Assembly: GCA_023663805.1 (NCBI GenBank)
Contig: JAMPGR010000002.1
Coordinates: forward strand, 34,560 to 98,559
From: Clostridium sp.
GTDB taxonomy: Bacteria > Bacteroidota > Bacteroidia > Bacteroidales > Muribaculaceae
Length of the DNA: 64,000 bases
Direction of reading: 5' to 3'
Below are positions 43,773 to 52,637 of the stretch, in pieces (position 1 is the first letter of the stretch; each line of letters starts with the position of its first letter). The translations under genes were made by a program, and so were the position numbers. The notes beneath the pieces are model-generated. The model saw only the letters and a list, made by a program, of their open reading frames with translations. It was not told the origin of the DNA and did not search any database.

Positions 43773-44720
43773 ATGGATCTGTTGAAAGTTCAGAACGTCT
43801 CGAAAACCTACTCGGGCCACCGCGCCCTTGACAACGTTTCGCTCGACGTTCCCGAAGGTAAAATCTATGGTCTGCTCGGCCCGAACGGTGCCGGAAAGAC
43901 AACCCTCATACGAATCATAAACCACATAACCGCCCCCGACAGCGGCCAGGTCATCTTCGACGGACATCCGCTGACCGACGACGATCTGCCGTCGATCGGC
44001 TACCTCCCCGAGGAACGCGGACTCTACAAGAAGATGACCGTCGGCGAACAGGCTGTCTTCTTCGCCCGCCTGAAGGGGATGTCGCGCGGAGACGCCGTCC
44101 GCGAACTGAAGATCTGGTTCGACCGCTTCGAGATTTCGTCGTGGTGGAACCGGAAGGTCGAGGAACTCTCGAAAGGTATGGCCCAGAAGGTCCAGTTTAT
44201 CGTCACGGTTCTTCACCACCCCAAACTACTAATCTTCGACGAGCCGTTCTCCGGCTTCGATCCCGTCAACGCCGCTCTGCTGAAGGAGGAGATCCTCAGA
44301 CTCCGCGACCAGGGTACGACCGTCATATTCTCGACCCACAACATGTCGTCGGTCGAGGAACTCTGCGACCGGATCACCCTGATCAACCGGAGCCGCAACG
44401 TCCTGACCGGCGACGTCGACGAACTCCGCCGACGATTCGCCGACGGCCGCTACGAACTCAGGTTCGCCGGCGACAGCGCGCCGCTGATTCCGCGGGTCAT
44501 GCCGCTGACCGACGAGGATCCGAAACTGACACGGCTCACCGACGGCTCCTCCCTTCTGTCGTTCCACCTCGCCGAAGGAAGCCGCCTGCGCGACATCATC
44601 GCCGCCGCCAACGACATCGTCGATATCCGCTCGCTGACCGAGTCTGTCACCTCGATGAACGACATCTTCATCCAGACCGTCGGCTCGACCGACCCCGAAA
44701 CCGAATCTGACAAAAACTGA
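43773..44720 (+). CDS. ABC transporter ATP-binding protein (NatA-like)
   Basis: This 315-residue ATPase has the P-loop LLGPNGAGKTTLIR, the Q-loop region GYLPEERGLYKKMTV, a variant signature ELSKGMAQKVQ, Walker B LLIFDEPFSGFDP and the switch His in FSTHNMSSVEELC. The last 85 residues form a C-terminal accessory domain typical of NatA-like exporters. It is followed 10 bases later by its permease. The two form an ABC-2 exporter; the cargo is unknown (sodium or drug export is often assumed). Confidence 0.92.
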   Translation: MDLLKVQNVSKTYSGHRALDNVSLDVPEGKIYGLLGPNGAGKTTLIRIINHITAPDSGQVIFDGHPLTDDDLPSIGYLPEERGLYKKMTVGEQAVFFARLKGMSRGDAVRELKIWFDRFEISSWWNRKVEELSKGMAQKVQFIVTVLHHPKLLIFDEPFSGFDPVNAALLKEEILRLRDQGTTVIFSTHNMSSVEELCDRITLINRSRNVLTGDVDELRRRFADGRYELRFAGDSAPLIPRVMPLTDEDPKLTRLTDGSSLLSFHLAEGSRLRDIIAAANDIVDIRSLTESVTSMNDIFIQTVGSTDPETESDKN

Positions 44721-44730
44721 ACACCCCGAT

Positions 44731-46059
44731 ATGGCTAAATCGAAAATATCAATCATAATCTGGCGCGAGTTCGCCGAACGCGTAAAGAAAAAAAGTTTTA
44801 TCATAACAACCATTCTGATGCCGGTCCTGATGGTCGCGTTGATGTGCCTCCCGGCTCTTCTGATGATCTTCGCAGGCGACGACGACCGGACCTATCTCGT
44901 CGTCGACACAACCGACGAACGACTCTTCGCCGAAGGCCTCGAATCGGGCGGCGACCTGACCTTCATCAACTCCGAGGCTCCGCTCGACAGCGCCCTGAGA
45001 GACCGCGCCGTCGATGGCATCATCTTTTTCCCCTCCGATATCCTGACTGACCGTAAGTCGTCGCCCCGGCTCTACAACAACGGCTCGGCATCGATGTCGG
45101 CCGAACAGTTGATAAACAATCAGATCAACCATCTGATAACCGAACACCGCATCTCCTCCTACGACGTTCCGGGGCTTAAGGAGATGATCGCCGACATCGA
45201 GAGCAACCTGAGCCTTCAGACCTTCGAGAACACCGAAGCCGAGGAGGATCAGCAGGCATCGTCGACAACCCTCAGTTACATCCTCGGAATCGGGCTTTCG
45301 CTCCTGCTCTACATGTCTCTGCTGATCTACGGCCAGATGGTCATGACGAGCATTATCGAAGAGAAAAACAACCGCGTGCTCGAACTGGTCGTCACCTCCG
45401 TCAAACCGTTCCAGCTGATGCTCGGCAAAATCGCCGGGGTCGGGCTTGTCGCCGTAACCCAGTTGCTGATCTGGGGGATACTGATTGCTGTCGGCGCTAT
45501 GATTCTTCTCCCGGCTCTGCTGCCCGAGGAGGCCGCGATGCAGGTCGCCTCGATGCAGGCCGGAACCCTCGATCCCGCCGGATTTAACGGCGACGAGTAT
45601 GAGATGATCGGCGCGATCGCCCGTTTCTCCCAGCCGGGATGGCTCGCGTCGCTGTTCGGTTGGCTGATACTTTTCCTCGTCGGCGGATTCCTGCTCTATG
45701 CGTCGATTTTCGCCGCAATCGGCTCGGCCGTCGACAATATCCAGGACGCCAGCCAGTTCACCTCCTTCGCCGTCGTACCGATCATCCTCGGCATCGTCTT
45801 CGGACAGGCCGCCGCCGCCAACCCCGGGTCGGCGCTGTCTCTATGGACCTCCTTTATCCCGCTGACATCGCCGATGGTCATGATGTCGCGCCTCCCCTTC
45901 GGAGTCGACACCTGGGAGACCCTCCTCTCGGCTGTCATCCTCTTCCTCTCGGTCATCCTCTTCGTCTGGATTGCCGGAAAAATCTACCGGATCGGTATCT
46001 TTATGTATGGCAAGAAACCGACGGTCAGGGACCTGATCCGTTGGGCACGCTACAAATAA
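44731..46059 (+). CDS. ABC-2 family transporter permease (NatB-like)
   Basis: This 442-residue membrane protein has one N-terminal span (about 22-45), a large extracytoplasmic domain (about 45-190), then five or six spans from about 190 to 420. The hallmark MVMTSIIEEKNNRVLELVVTSV stretch follows the second span. It matches the ABC2_membrane_3/NatB type. Two-gene unit with the preceding ATPase; terminator at 46087-46127. Confidence 0.9.
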   Translation: MAKSKISIIIWREFAERVKKKSFIITTILMPVLMVALMCLPALLMIFAGDDDRTYLVVDTTDERLFAEGLESGGDLTFINSEAPLDSALRDRAVDGIIFFPSDILTDRKSSPRLYNNGSASMSAEQLINNQINHLITEHRISSYDVPGLKEMIADIESNLSLQTFENTEAEEDQQASSTTLSYILGIGLSLLLYMSLLIYGQMVMTSIIEEKNNRVLELVVTSVKPFQLMLGKIAGVGLVAVTQLLIWGILIAVGAMILLPALLPEEAAMQVASMQAGTLDPAGFNGDEYEMIGAIARFSQPGWLASLFGWLILFLVGGFLLYASIFAAIGSAVDNIQDASQFTSFAVVPIILGIVFGQAAAANPGSALSLWTSFIPLTSPMVMMSRLPFGVDTWETLLSAVILFLSVILFVWIAGKIYRIGIFMYGKKPTVRDLIRWARYK

Positions 46060-46086
46060 ACGGTGCCAACCCCTAAAAAACGTTAA

Positions 46087-46127
46087 AACGCGCGGCAGGT
46101 CGCACTTTTTTGCCCCTGTCGCGCGTT
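46087..46127 (+). terminator. Long-loop hairpin after the ABC exporter genes
   Basis: AACGCGCGGCAGG (46087-46099) pairs with CCTGTCGCGCGTT (46115-46127) with one G-U pair. Unusually, the T-run (46106-46111) lies in the loop rather than after the stem. Confidence 0.6.
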
Positions 46128-46164
46128 AGTTATGGGATGAGACGAAAAATTTGCAGGCCGAAAG

Positions 46165-46196
46165 TTTGCATATTCCGTCATAAAGTATTAACTTTG
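46165..46196 (+). promoter_or_regulatory. Promoter for rpoD
   Basis: TTTG at 46165-46168, 20 bases, TAACTTTG at 46189-46196: the housekeeping sigma gene carries the very consensus it should recognise. Confidence 0.75.
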
Positions 46197-46222
46197 CGCG
46201 CTTAAAAGTCACTATAAGAAGA

Positions 46223-47083
46223 ATGAGACAACTAAAAATCTCAAAATCAATCACAAACCGCACCGACGCGGCTCTCGACAAGTATCTCCAGGAAATCGGA
46301 CGCGAAGAACTGATCTCCGTCGACGAGGAGGTCGAGCTGGCGCGCCGGATTCGCGAGGGGGACGAACGTGCTCTCGACAAGTTGGTTCGTGCAAATCTAC
46401 GATTCGTTATCTCGGTTGCGAAACAGTACCAGAACCAGGGTCTGTCGCTCTCCGACCTGATTAACGAAGGTAATCTCGGCCTGATTAAGGCTGCACGTAA
46501 ATTCGACGAAACCCGAGGCTTCAAGTTCATCTCCTATGCCGTATGGTGGATCCGCCAGTCGATCCTCCAGGCTCTAGCCGAGCAATCGCGTATTGTCCGG
46601 CTTCCGCTGAACCAGGTCGGTTCGCTGAACAAAATCACAAAAGCCCTGAGCAAATTCGAACAGGAGAACGAACGCCGCCCCTCGCCCGAAGAACTCGCTG
46701 ACTCGCTCGACATTCCGGTCGACAAGATCGCCGACACCCTGAAGGTCAGCGGCCGCCACATCTCGGTCGACGCCCCCTTTGTCGAGGGTGAGGACAACAG
46801 CCTGCTCGATGTGCTGACAAACGACGACTCCCCAATGGCCGACTCGACCCTGAACCAGGAGTCGCTCGCCAGAGAGGTTGACCGCACCCTTCGCCAGCTC
46901 GGCGAACGCGAGCGCGAGATTCTCCGCATGTTCTTCGGAATCGGATGCCAGGAGATGACGCTCGAGGAGATCGGTGCGAAATTCGACCTGACGCGCGAGC
47001 GTGTCCGCCAGATCAAGGAGAAAGCGATCCGCCGTCTGAAAGGGCCGAAGAGCCGTCTGCTGAAATCCTATCTCGGACAGTAA
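46223..47083 (+). CDS. rpoD: Primary sigma factor RpoD (short Bacteroidota type)
   Basis: This 286-residue sigma-70 factor lacks the long region 1.1 of proteobacterial RpoD, as is normal in Bacteroidota. Region 1.2 is [14 protein letters not shown], region 2 includes [19 protein letters not shown] and [21 protein letters not shown], region 3 starts at [11 protein letters not shown], and region 4 has the helix-turn-helix [20 protein letters not shown]. It is expected to read the TAnnTTTG promoters found across the window. Confidence 0.97.
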   Translation: MRQLKISKSITNRTDAALDKYLQEIGREELISVDEEVELARRIREGDERALDKLVRANLRFVISVAKQYQNQGLSLSDLINEGNLGLIKAARKFDETRGFKFISYAVWWIRQSILQALAEQSRIVRLPLNQVGSLNKITKALSKFEQENERRPSPEELADSLDIPVDKIADTLKVSGRHISVDAPFVEGEDNSLLDVLTNDDSPMADSTLNQESLAREVDRTLRQLGEREREILRMFFGIGCQEMTLEEIGAKFDLTRERVRQIKEKAIRRLKGPKSRLLKSYLGQ

Positions 47084-47122
47084 CGGCCCGGAAAAGAAAA
47101 TTTTGAAATCCCCGAAACACGA

Positions 47123-47153
47123 ACGCCGCAACCCCATTGCGGCGTATTTTTTT
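47123..47153 (+). terminator. Terminator after rpoD
   Basis: ACGCCGCA (47123-47130) pairs with TGCGGCGT (47138-47145), followed by A then seven T's. It ends one base before the stop of the convergent four-helix gene, so it may serve both strands. Confidence 0.85.
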
Positions 47154-47154
47154 G

Positions 47155-47901
47155 TCAGACGCTTCGCGTTCCGTTACACTTCGGATAATCCGAGCAACCC
47201 CAGAATTGCTCACCCTGCCGGGTGCCTTTCTGAATAGTCCGCTGAAGCATCGTCTTGCCACATTTCGGACAGACAGGAGCATTGTTTTGGGCAGCCTCTT
47301 CGCGGCGTGCGCTGAGACGCGTCTGAGTCAGATTCTCGGTGAAACCACCCCGTTGCTTGAAGTCATCGAGTTGAGCCGACATCATATTAGTCAGCATACG
47401 AATGATTTTCAGACATAATGCAACGAGACAATTGGCGGCATCATCCGCGTTACCCCTCTCGAGGAAGCAATCGAAACGCGATTTCTGTTTTTTTATATGT
47501 TCCATTGCATCATCAACAAAATTGGCCCCGTATACCGGCTTGTCCAGAACAAGATTGATAACACTTTGGAAACGACGATCCTCGATTTCCCATGCCCGGA
47601 TCGAGAATCTCATCATATAGTTTATGAAATCTCCCATAAGTTCGTGTACGCTTCCTCTTGCGACATCGGTCAGCCTCATTTCGGTCTCCATAGAAGTCTC
47701 GTGACGTCCGGAACCCTCAGCAATATTCGCGCGAATCGAGCGAGCTGCCTGAGTCATCTGGTCGTAGAGCCGGTGGCCGGGATCAATCTTGAAGTCGACG
47801 AAGCGGTCGCAGAATCGCTGGGTTGCGAGTTCGATGATATTGGCGAGGACCCAGGTGTTGAGCCAGAAATATGAGGGTGCTGATTTAAAGGAGATTCCCA
47901 T
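47155..47901 (-). CDS. Four-helix-bundle protein with C-terminal zinc ribbon
   Basis: The front 190 residues of this 248-residue protein form a four-helix bundle of the S23/'23S intervening-sequence protein' type, with DQMTQAARSIRANIAEGSGRH as the family mark. The C-terminal 40 residues carry two CxxC-type pairs (CPKCGK and CSDYPKC) in the order of a topoisomerase-like zinc ribbon. The zinc ribbon is a suffix found on a subset of these proteins. A nucleic-acid role is plausible but unproven. No rRNA intervening sequence is near. Confidence 0.82.
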   Translation of the reverse strand: MGISFKSAPSYFWLNTWVLANIIELATQRFCDRFVDFKIDPGHRLYDQMTQAARSIRANIAEGSGRHETSMETEMRLTDVARGSVHELMGDFINYMMRFSIRAWEIEDRRFQSVINLVLDKPVYGANFVDDAMEHIKKQKSRFDCFLERGNADDAANCLVALCLKIIRMLTNMMSAQLDDFKQRGGFTENLTQTRLSARREEAAQNNAPVCPKCGKTMLQRTIQKGTRQGEQFWGCSDYPKCNGTRSV

Positions 47902-47921
47902 ATCTATTATTTTTTAGGTTA

Positions 47922-48033
47922 GGTAATTCGTTAATTAGTTAATTAGTCAATTTGTCAATTTGTCAATTTGTCAATTTGTCAATTTGTCAATTTATCAAAA
48001 CTTCAGATTATCAAAATGTCAGAGAGTTAATAA
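47922..48033. repeat. In-phase octamer tandem array (GTCAATTT)
   Basis: Six perfect GTCAATTT units run from 47946 to 47993. Diverged units continue in the same 8-base phase on both sides (GTTAATTA twice before; ATCAAAAC, TTCAGATT, ATCAAAAT, GTCAGAGA, GTTAATAA after), about 14 units in all. It lies between the TPR gene's terminator and the four-helix gene's start. Confidence 0.85.
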
Positions 48034-48067
48034 CGCCCGGGCTGCGCGGGGGCGCAGTCCGGGCGTT
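48032..48067 (-). terminator. Terminator after the TPR gene
   Basis: AACGCCCGG (48032-48040) pairs with CCGGGCGTT (48059-48067), extended inwards by CTGCGC/GCGCAG. On the minus strand it follows the TPR gene stop by about 20 bases. Confidence 0.75.
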
Positions 48068-48086
48068 ATGGATATGGCGAGGGGAA

Positions 48087-49703
48087 TTACTCGCGGCCGA
48101 GGAACTTCAGGATGCTGGGTTCGGGGTTTGCGACGAGGTCGGCATACTTCTCGTAGTAGGCCTTAGCCTGGTCGTCATCGCCGTTCTGGAGGGCATTGCT
48201 GCCGAGGACATAGTAGCCGATGCCGAGCGCGTTGGCGTTCTTCTGGACATTGGCCGGATCTGCCTCAAACAGTTCGATCATCTTCGTGTAGGTCTCGACA
48301 GCCTCGGGAGTGATGCCGAATTCGGAGATGATGATACCACCCTTTGTGTTGTAGACCTGGGGATTGTCGGGAACTTTCTCGATAACCTGGTTGATATAGC
48401 CGAGGGCCTCCTCGCTGACGGCGCGGCGTTCGGGAGTTCCTTCGGGGAGAGTGCGGGCGAGCGACTGGAGACGGCGGGCCATATTGTAGATATCGTTGGT
48501 CGATGCCTGGCCGAGGGCGAGATATTTCTTCATCGTCTCGACACCCCTGTCGGGCATGCCGGCCTTGTCGTATGCGGTCGACAGACGGAGAAGGAGTTCG
48601 CTCTTGTCGGGGTTCAGTTCGACAGCCTTCTCGAAGACTTCGACAGCGGCGGAGTCGAGTTTCAGACCTGTCAGCGCGTCGCCGTAGGCGATATAGTCGT
48701 TCGGAATCGGTTTGACGCCCGGAACGGCGAAGAGTTTCTGACCGGCTTCGACTGCCTGGGGATAATCTTTCAGCTTCGCATAGTTAAGCAGCAGGACGCG
48801 ATACATATATTCGTTGTCAGGGTCCTTGGCGAGAATCTGCCGTGCGAGTTTGATCGACTCGTCGTTTTCGTCGGCCGAGTAGAGCAGACCGGCGAGACGC
48901 TGCTCGTCTTTCTGGAAATGGTTCGGGTTGGTCAGATATTTGCGATACTGCTGGAGAGCACTGCCGAACTGGTTGTTGTCGTAGTATTTCTCGGCGAGTT
49001 CGCGCTGTGCGAGAGCCGAATTCGGTTCTTTCTGGTTCAGTTCCTCGAGTTTCGAGATAGCGAACTTCGGGTTGACTCGGAAGTAGGTGTTCGCATACTT
49101 GACATAAGCCTCGCGGTTGACGACACCCTTCGACTCGTCCTGGCTGATCGCCATTTCATACTGGCCGGCGGCATCGCCCGGATCTTCGGCAGCCTTCATG
49201 TCGCCGAGGAGGATATAGACGGCCGACTCGGAGTTCTTCGAGTCCTTCAGGGCCTTCGCGATGTTTTTGTCAATCTCCTTGGCGTAGAGTGTCGGGTCGA
49301 CATTATAGTATGCGCGGGCGACAGCGGCAGAAAGCGCTGTGTTCTTTTTGTCGGTTGCGAGCGCATCCTTGAAATATTTTTCTGCAGTTGCCTTGTCGCC
49401 GTTCTTCAGAGCGACCTCGCCGAGGCCTATCATATTATAGGCGTTTGCCGGGTTGGCCTGGAGGCCTCTTTCGAAGTTAGCCTTCGCGGCGGCGACGTTG
49501 TTCTCGGCCATGTCGATCGAGCCAAGGTAGAAATAGGAAACAGCCTTGTCGGTCGAAGGGTCGTTGATCGTGTTGTCAAGAATGACTTTCGCAACGTCGA
49601 GACGACCGGCGTTGAAGTTGTCGACACCATCCTGGTATCCTCCCTGCGCGGCGGCGGTCAGACCGCAGCCCACCAAAAGGGTAAATAGAAACTTGCTCTT
49701 CAT
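48087..49703 (-). CDS. Secreted tetratricopeptide repeat protein
   Basis: This 538-residue protein has a signal peptide (about 1-20, ending TAAAQ) and about a dozen TPR-like helical pairs (for example AVSYFYLGSIDMAENNVAAAKANFERG, then NAYNMIGLGEVALKNGDKATAEKYFKDAL in the next repeats). It is a periplasmic protein-binding scaffold. In other Bacteroidales a TPR protein like this often closes an exbBD-tonB-pstS-like operon; here only the pstS-like and small membrane genes precede it. Terminator at 48032-48067. Confidence 0.82.
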   Translation of the reverse strand: MKSKFLFTLLVGCGLTAAAQGGYQDGVDNFNAGRLDVAKVILDNTINDPSTDKAVSYFYLGSIDMAENNVAAAKANFERGLQANPANAYNMIGLGEVALKNGDKATAEKYFKDALATDKKNTALSAAVARAYYNVDPTLYAKEIDKNIAKALKDSKNSESAVYILLGDMKAAEDPGDAAGQYEMAISQDESKGVVNREAYVKYANTYFRVNPKFAISKLEELNQKEPNSALAQRELAEKYYDNNQFGSALQQYRKYLTNPNHFQKDEQRLAGLLYSADENDESIKLARQILAKDPDNEYMYRVLLLNYAKLKDYPQAVEAGQKLFAVPGVKPIPNDYIAYGDALTGLKLDSAAVEVFEKAVELNPDKSELLLRLSTAYDKAGMPDRGVETMKKYLALGQASTNDIYNMARRLQSLARTLPEGTPERRAVSEEALGYINQVIEKVPDNPQVYNTKGGIIISEFGITPEAVETYTKMIELFEADPANVQKNANALGIGYYVLGSNALQNGDDDQAKAYYEKYADLVANPEPSILKFLGRE

Positions 49704-49781
49704 TTTTATAAGGTTAATTGAAATTTTTAATATTGATTGGTTTTTATTCGTCGGGTTTAATTCAGATATGTTGTTTTTCGT

Positions 49782-50786
49782 TTATTCTGCGACCGAGACA
49801 TTGACCATCCTCGGACGAACTGTCGCCGGAAGAATTCCGGTCATCTGGATTATCTTCTGGCCGTTAAAACCGGTCACGAAGGAGTAGAAGCCGTGGCTCA
49901 GCGTTCCGCCGGCGCCGGTATTGATCATCCATATCGAGCGGTAGAGCGGATAACTTCCGTCGAAGATATACTGCTGGTAAGGAAGATAGGCCTTGACCTC
50001 GTCGTTTCCACGGACGCGCAGAACCTTTATCGATTTGTCGAAGGTCAGCGAGTCGACGTCGTTTCGCTCGACGGCGGCGGCGAGTTCCTCGCGGGTGTAT
50101 TCGCGGTTTCGCATATCGTCGCTGATCCAACTGACGCCGATGACTCCGACCGCGTTCTTGTTACGGGCGACAGCCTGGAAGACGCCGTCGGGACTCTGCT
50201 GGGCATAGCAGTTCGGGCCGAGTTCGTCCCCGCCGAGGATCGAGTCGCGCATAAACTGGACGGTGCTGGATCCCTGGTGGTCGAAGACAACGCGGATCGA
50301 GTCGAACCCTTTCGGCATGACCTCGATTTCGTCCCATTTCCGGAATTTTCCGGAGAGGATCTCGGCGATCTCCTTCTTCGACAGGACCGTAACCGGGTTG
50401 GCCGGGTTGACAATCAGGGCAATCGCGTCGACGGCGATTCTCGACTGGCGGACAGTCTTCTTATTATCTTTCAGATACTTTTCCTCCTTCGCAGTCAGCG
50501 GCCGGGTGATAACCGCCAGTTTCGTCTTGAAATCGAGCAGAGAGTCGATACAGGCGCGTTCGTCGGCATAGTAGGGGATTATGTTCGCGTTGCGATACTG
50601 AAACTCGAAGACATCTATTTCCTGCGACATAATATTTTCGAAGGTCGCGTCGCAGACGACGGTGGCGATTCCGGAGGTCGAAGTCGATGTCTGACCCTTT
50701 TTATCGGAAGAGCCGCCACACGAAGTGATGGCGGAGAGCGCAACCGCCCCCGCCGCCACTGCTGTTAATATTCCGGATAATTTCAT
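49782..50786 (-). CDS. PstS-like substrate-binding lipoprotein
   Basis: This 334-residue lipoprotein (lipobox AITSC, about residues 19-23) has the periplasmic phosphate-binding fold of the PstS type: DATFENIMSQEIDVFEFQY, AVDAIALIVNPANPVTVLSKKEI, LSGKFRKWDEI and DHQGSSTVQFMRDSILGG. The frame extends back to 50864, but the extension overlaps the upstream gene and lacks a signal, so the ATG at 50784-50786 is used. No pstCAB genes are near, so it is not part of a standard phosphate importer. Confidence 0.8.
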   Translation of the reverse strand: MKLSGILTAVAAGAVALSAITSCGGSSDKKGQTSTSTSGIATVVCDATFENIMSQEIDVFEFQYRNANIIPYYADERACIDSLLDFKTKLAVITRPLTAKEEKYLKDNKKTVRQSRIAVDAIALIVNPANPVTVLSKKEIAEILSGKFRKWDEIEVMPKGFDSIRVVFDHQGSSTVQFMRDSILGGDELGPNCYAQQSPDGVFQAVARNKNAVGVIGVSWISDDMRNREYTREELAAAVERNDVDSLTFDKSIKVLRVRGNDEVKAYLPYQQYIFDGSYPLYRSIWMINTGAGGTLSHGFYSFVTGFNGQKIIQMTGILPATVRPRMVNVSVAE

Positions 50787-50814
50787 ATCGTTCGAATAGG
50801 ATCCTGTTTTGTTG

Positions 50815-51096
50815 TTATTTCTGCTGGTCGTCATCTTCCTTGTCGCGGCGGTAGCCGGGACCATACTCGGGGTCGAGGCCGGCGAACTGGCGGTAGCCGC
50901 GCCAGATGCCGTAGACGACGAGAATCGAGCCGCAGACCCATTTGACCCAGGGCCATTCGCCGAACAGGGGGTCGAAGAACCCGATGAAGAAGAGCACGCC
51001 TACGCCGATGTAGACGATGATCATAATGATGCCGAAGAGTGTGCGCATGCTCTGGGGAGCGCCGGAGCCGTTGCGCGGAGTGTTGGAACTGCTCAT
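50815..51096 (-). CDS. Small membrane protein before the PstS-like gene
   Basis: This 93-residue protein has two membrane helices (about 22-42 and 51-70: GIIMIIVYIGVGVLFFIGF and VKWVCGSILVVYGIWRGY) and an acidic C-terminal tail (RRDKEDDDQQK). I chose the ATG at 51094-51096; an upstream ATG in frame adds ten residues. It is the first gene of a minus-strand group with the PstS-like and TPR genes, and resembles the small membrane protein often found in exbBD-tonB clusters of Bacteroidales (from memory). Confidence 0.65.
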   Translation of the reverse strand: MSSSNTPRNGSGAPQSMRTLFGIIMIIVYIGVGVLFFIGFFDPLFGEWPWVKWVCGSILVVYGIWRGYRQFAGLDPEYGPGYRRDKEDDDQQK

Positions 51097-51123
51097 AAAT
51101 ATCTGTTTTATGTGGTAAATCGT

Positions 51124-51131
51124 CAAAACTA
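51124..51131 (-). promoter_or_regulatory. Possible -7 box for the PstS-like group
   Basis: TAGTTTTG on the minus strand, 27 bases before the small membrane gene. It fits TAnnTTTG, but no clear -33 is seen. Confidence 0.4.
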
Positions 51132-51287
51132 TATTTCTATAGATTTAACGCAGAATCGGGCTGTTAGTTCGGCAGATGGCCGGAAAAATCGACTGACTCT
51201 CCGGCCGCGGCAGATTAACGGCGTGTAAAGTTAGGCATTTTTCGCTGAATAAACCAAATCGAAGGGTGAAAATCCGATTTTTTTTCG

Positions 51288-51295
51288 TAACTTTG
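51288..51295 (+). promoter_or_regulatory. -7 box directly before rarA
   Basis: TAACTTTG ends five bases before the rarA ATG at 51301, so transcription would begin at or next to the start codon, giving a leaderless or nearly leaderless message. Confidence 0.6.
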
Positions 51296-51300
51296 TTCTT

Positions 51301-52563
51301 ATGACAAACGAACCATTCAGACCGCTGGCGGAGCGGATGCGCCCGCGCACGGTCGACGACTACATAGGACAGAAACACCTGATGGCTCCCGGAGCGATCC
51401 TCCGCCGGATGATCGACACCGGCAATGTCTCCTCTTTCATACTATGGGGCCCCCCGGGAGTCGGCAAGACGACGCTCGCGAACGTGATCGCCTCGACCCT
51501 GAAGATTCCGTTCCACACGCTGAGCGCCGTGACATCCGGCGTCAAGGATGTCCGCGAGCTCCTCGACCGCTGCGAGGCCGAGGGGCGCGGCCTCTTCGCC
51601 TCCGGACGCCCTATTCTTTTCATCGACGAAATCCACCGTTTCAACAAGTCGCAGCAGGACAGCCTCCTGGCGGCCGTCGAGCGGGGGACGGTCACCCTGA
51701 TCGGGGCTACGACCGAGAACCCTTCGTTCGAGGTGATCCGCCCTCTGTTGTCGCGTGCCCAGGTCTACACCCTCGAGCCTCTCTCGGAAGAGGACCTTCT
51801 CGAACTGCTCGACCGCGCCGTCAAAGGCGACAAGATTCTGTCGAGACGGAAGGTCGATATCCGCGAGACGGCGGCGCTGCTGCGCTACTCCGGCGGCGAC
51901 GCCCGAAAACTCCTGAACATCCTCGACCTGCTCGAGCAGTCGACTCCGGAGACGGAACCGATCGTCATCGACGACAAGGTCGTCACCGAAAGACTCCAGA
52001 AAAATCCGGCCGCCTACGACAAGAACGGCGAACTCCACTACGACATTATCTCGGCGTTCATAAAGAGCATGCGCGGCAGCGACCCCGATGCGGCGGTCTA
52101 CTGGCTCGCACGGATGATCGAGGGGGGAGAGCAGCCGGAGTTCATCGCCCGGCGGATGGTTATCTTCGCCGCCGAGGATGTAGGCCTCGCCAACCCGAAC
52201 GCCCTTCTGCTGGCCAACGCGACCTTCGACACGATCCACAAAATCGGCTGGCCCGAGGGGAGGATTCCGCTGTCGGAGTGTGCGGTCTACCTGGCGACCT
52301 CCCCGAAGAGCAACTCGGCCTACAAGGCTGTCGACGCGGCTCTGGCCTACGTACGCCAGACCGGAAACCTGCCGGTTCCGCTCCATCTGCGCAATGCTCC
52401 GACAAAACTGATGAAGGAACTCGGTTACGGCGCCTCCTATAAATATCCCCACGACTTCCCGGGCCACTGGGTCGAACAGCAGTATCTCCCCGACGCCGCC
52501 GCGGGGATGTCGTTCTACCACCCCTGCGACAATCCGGCCGAGGCGCGGTGGAAAAAAAGATAG
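51301..52563 (+). CDS. rarA: Replication-associated recombination ATPase RarA (MgsA)
   Basis: This 420-residue AAA+ clamp-loader-like ATPase acts at stalled replication forks. [20 protein letters not shown] starts the homologous region, the P-loop GPPGVGKTT is at 50-58, Walker [17 protein letters not shown] follows, then [11 protein letters not shown] and the C-terminal tetramer domain ([21 protein letters not shown]). The family conservation of PLAxRMRP argues against the internal Met13 as start. Confidence 0.95.
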   Translation: MTNEPFRPLAERMRPRTVDDYIGQKHLMAPGAILRRMIDTGNVSSFILWGPPGVGKTTLANVIASTLKIPFHTLSAVTSGVKDVRELLDRCEAEGRGLFASGRPILFIDEIHRFNKSQQDSLLAAVERGTVTLIGATTENPSFEVIRPLLSRAQVYTLEPLSEEDLLELLDRAVKGDKILSRRKVDIRETAALLRYSGGDARKLLNILDLLEQSTPETEPIVIDDKVVTERLQKNPAAYDKNGELHYDIISAFIKSMRGSDPDAAVYWLARMIEGGEQPEFIARRMVIFAAEDVGLANPNALLLANATFDTIHKIGWPEGRIPLSECAVYLATSPKSNSAYKAVDAALAYVRQTGNLPVPLHLRNAPTKLMKELGYGASYKYPHDFPGHWVEQQYLPDAAAGMSFYHPCDNPAEARWKKR

Positions 52564-52592
52564 AAAAAACTTCAGACTACGGAAATAATTTG

Positions 52593-52600
52593 TACTTTTG
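52593..52600 (+). promoter_or_regulatory. -7 box for the serC operon
   Basis: TACTTTTG matches TAnnTTTG and lies 37 bases before the serC ATG at 52638. It is 29 bases past the rarA stop, so serC has its own start of transcription. Confidence 0.6.
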
Positions 52601-52637
52601 CAACCAAAGACTAACCTGTAACCAAAGTCAACATAAT

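Noticed and set aside
47922..48033. Possible CRISPR array
   Set aside because: The units are 8 bases, tandem and without spacers, and no cas gene is present.
47952..49688. 578-residue plus-strand open frame opposite the TPR gene
   Set aside because: It is the mirror of a real TPR gene with a signal peptide on the other strand. It shows no family motif, and its front is octamer-repeat sequence (SICQFVNLS).
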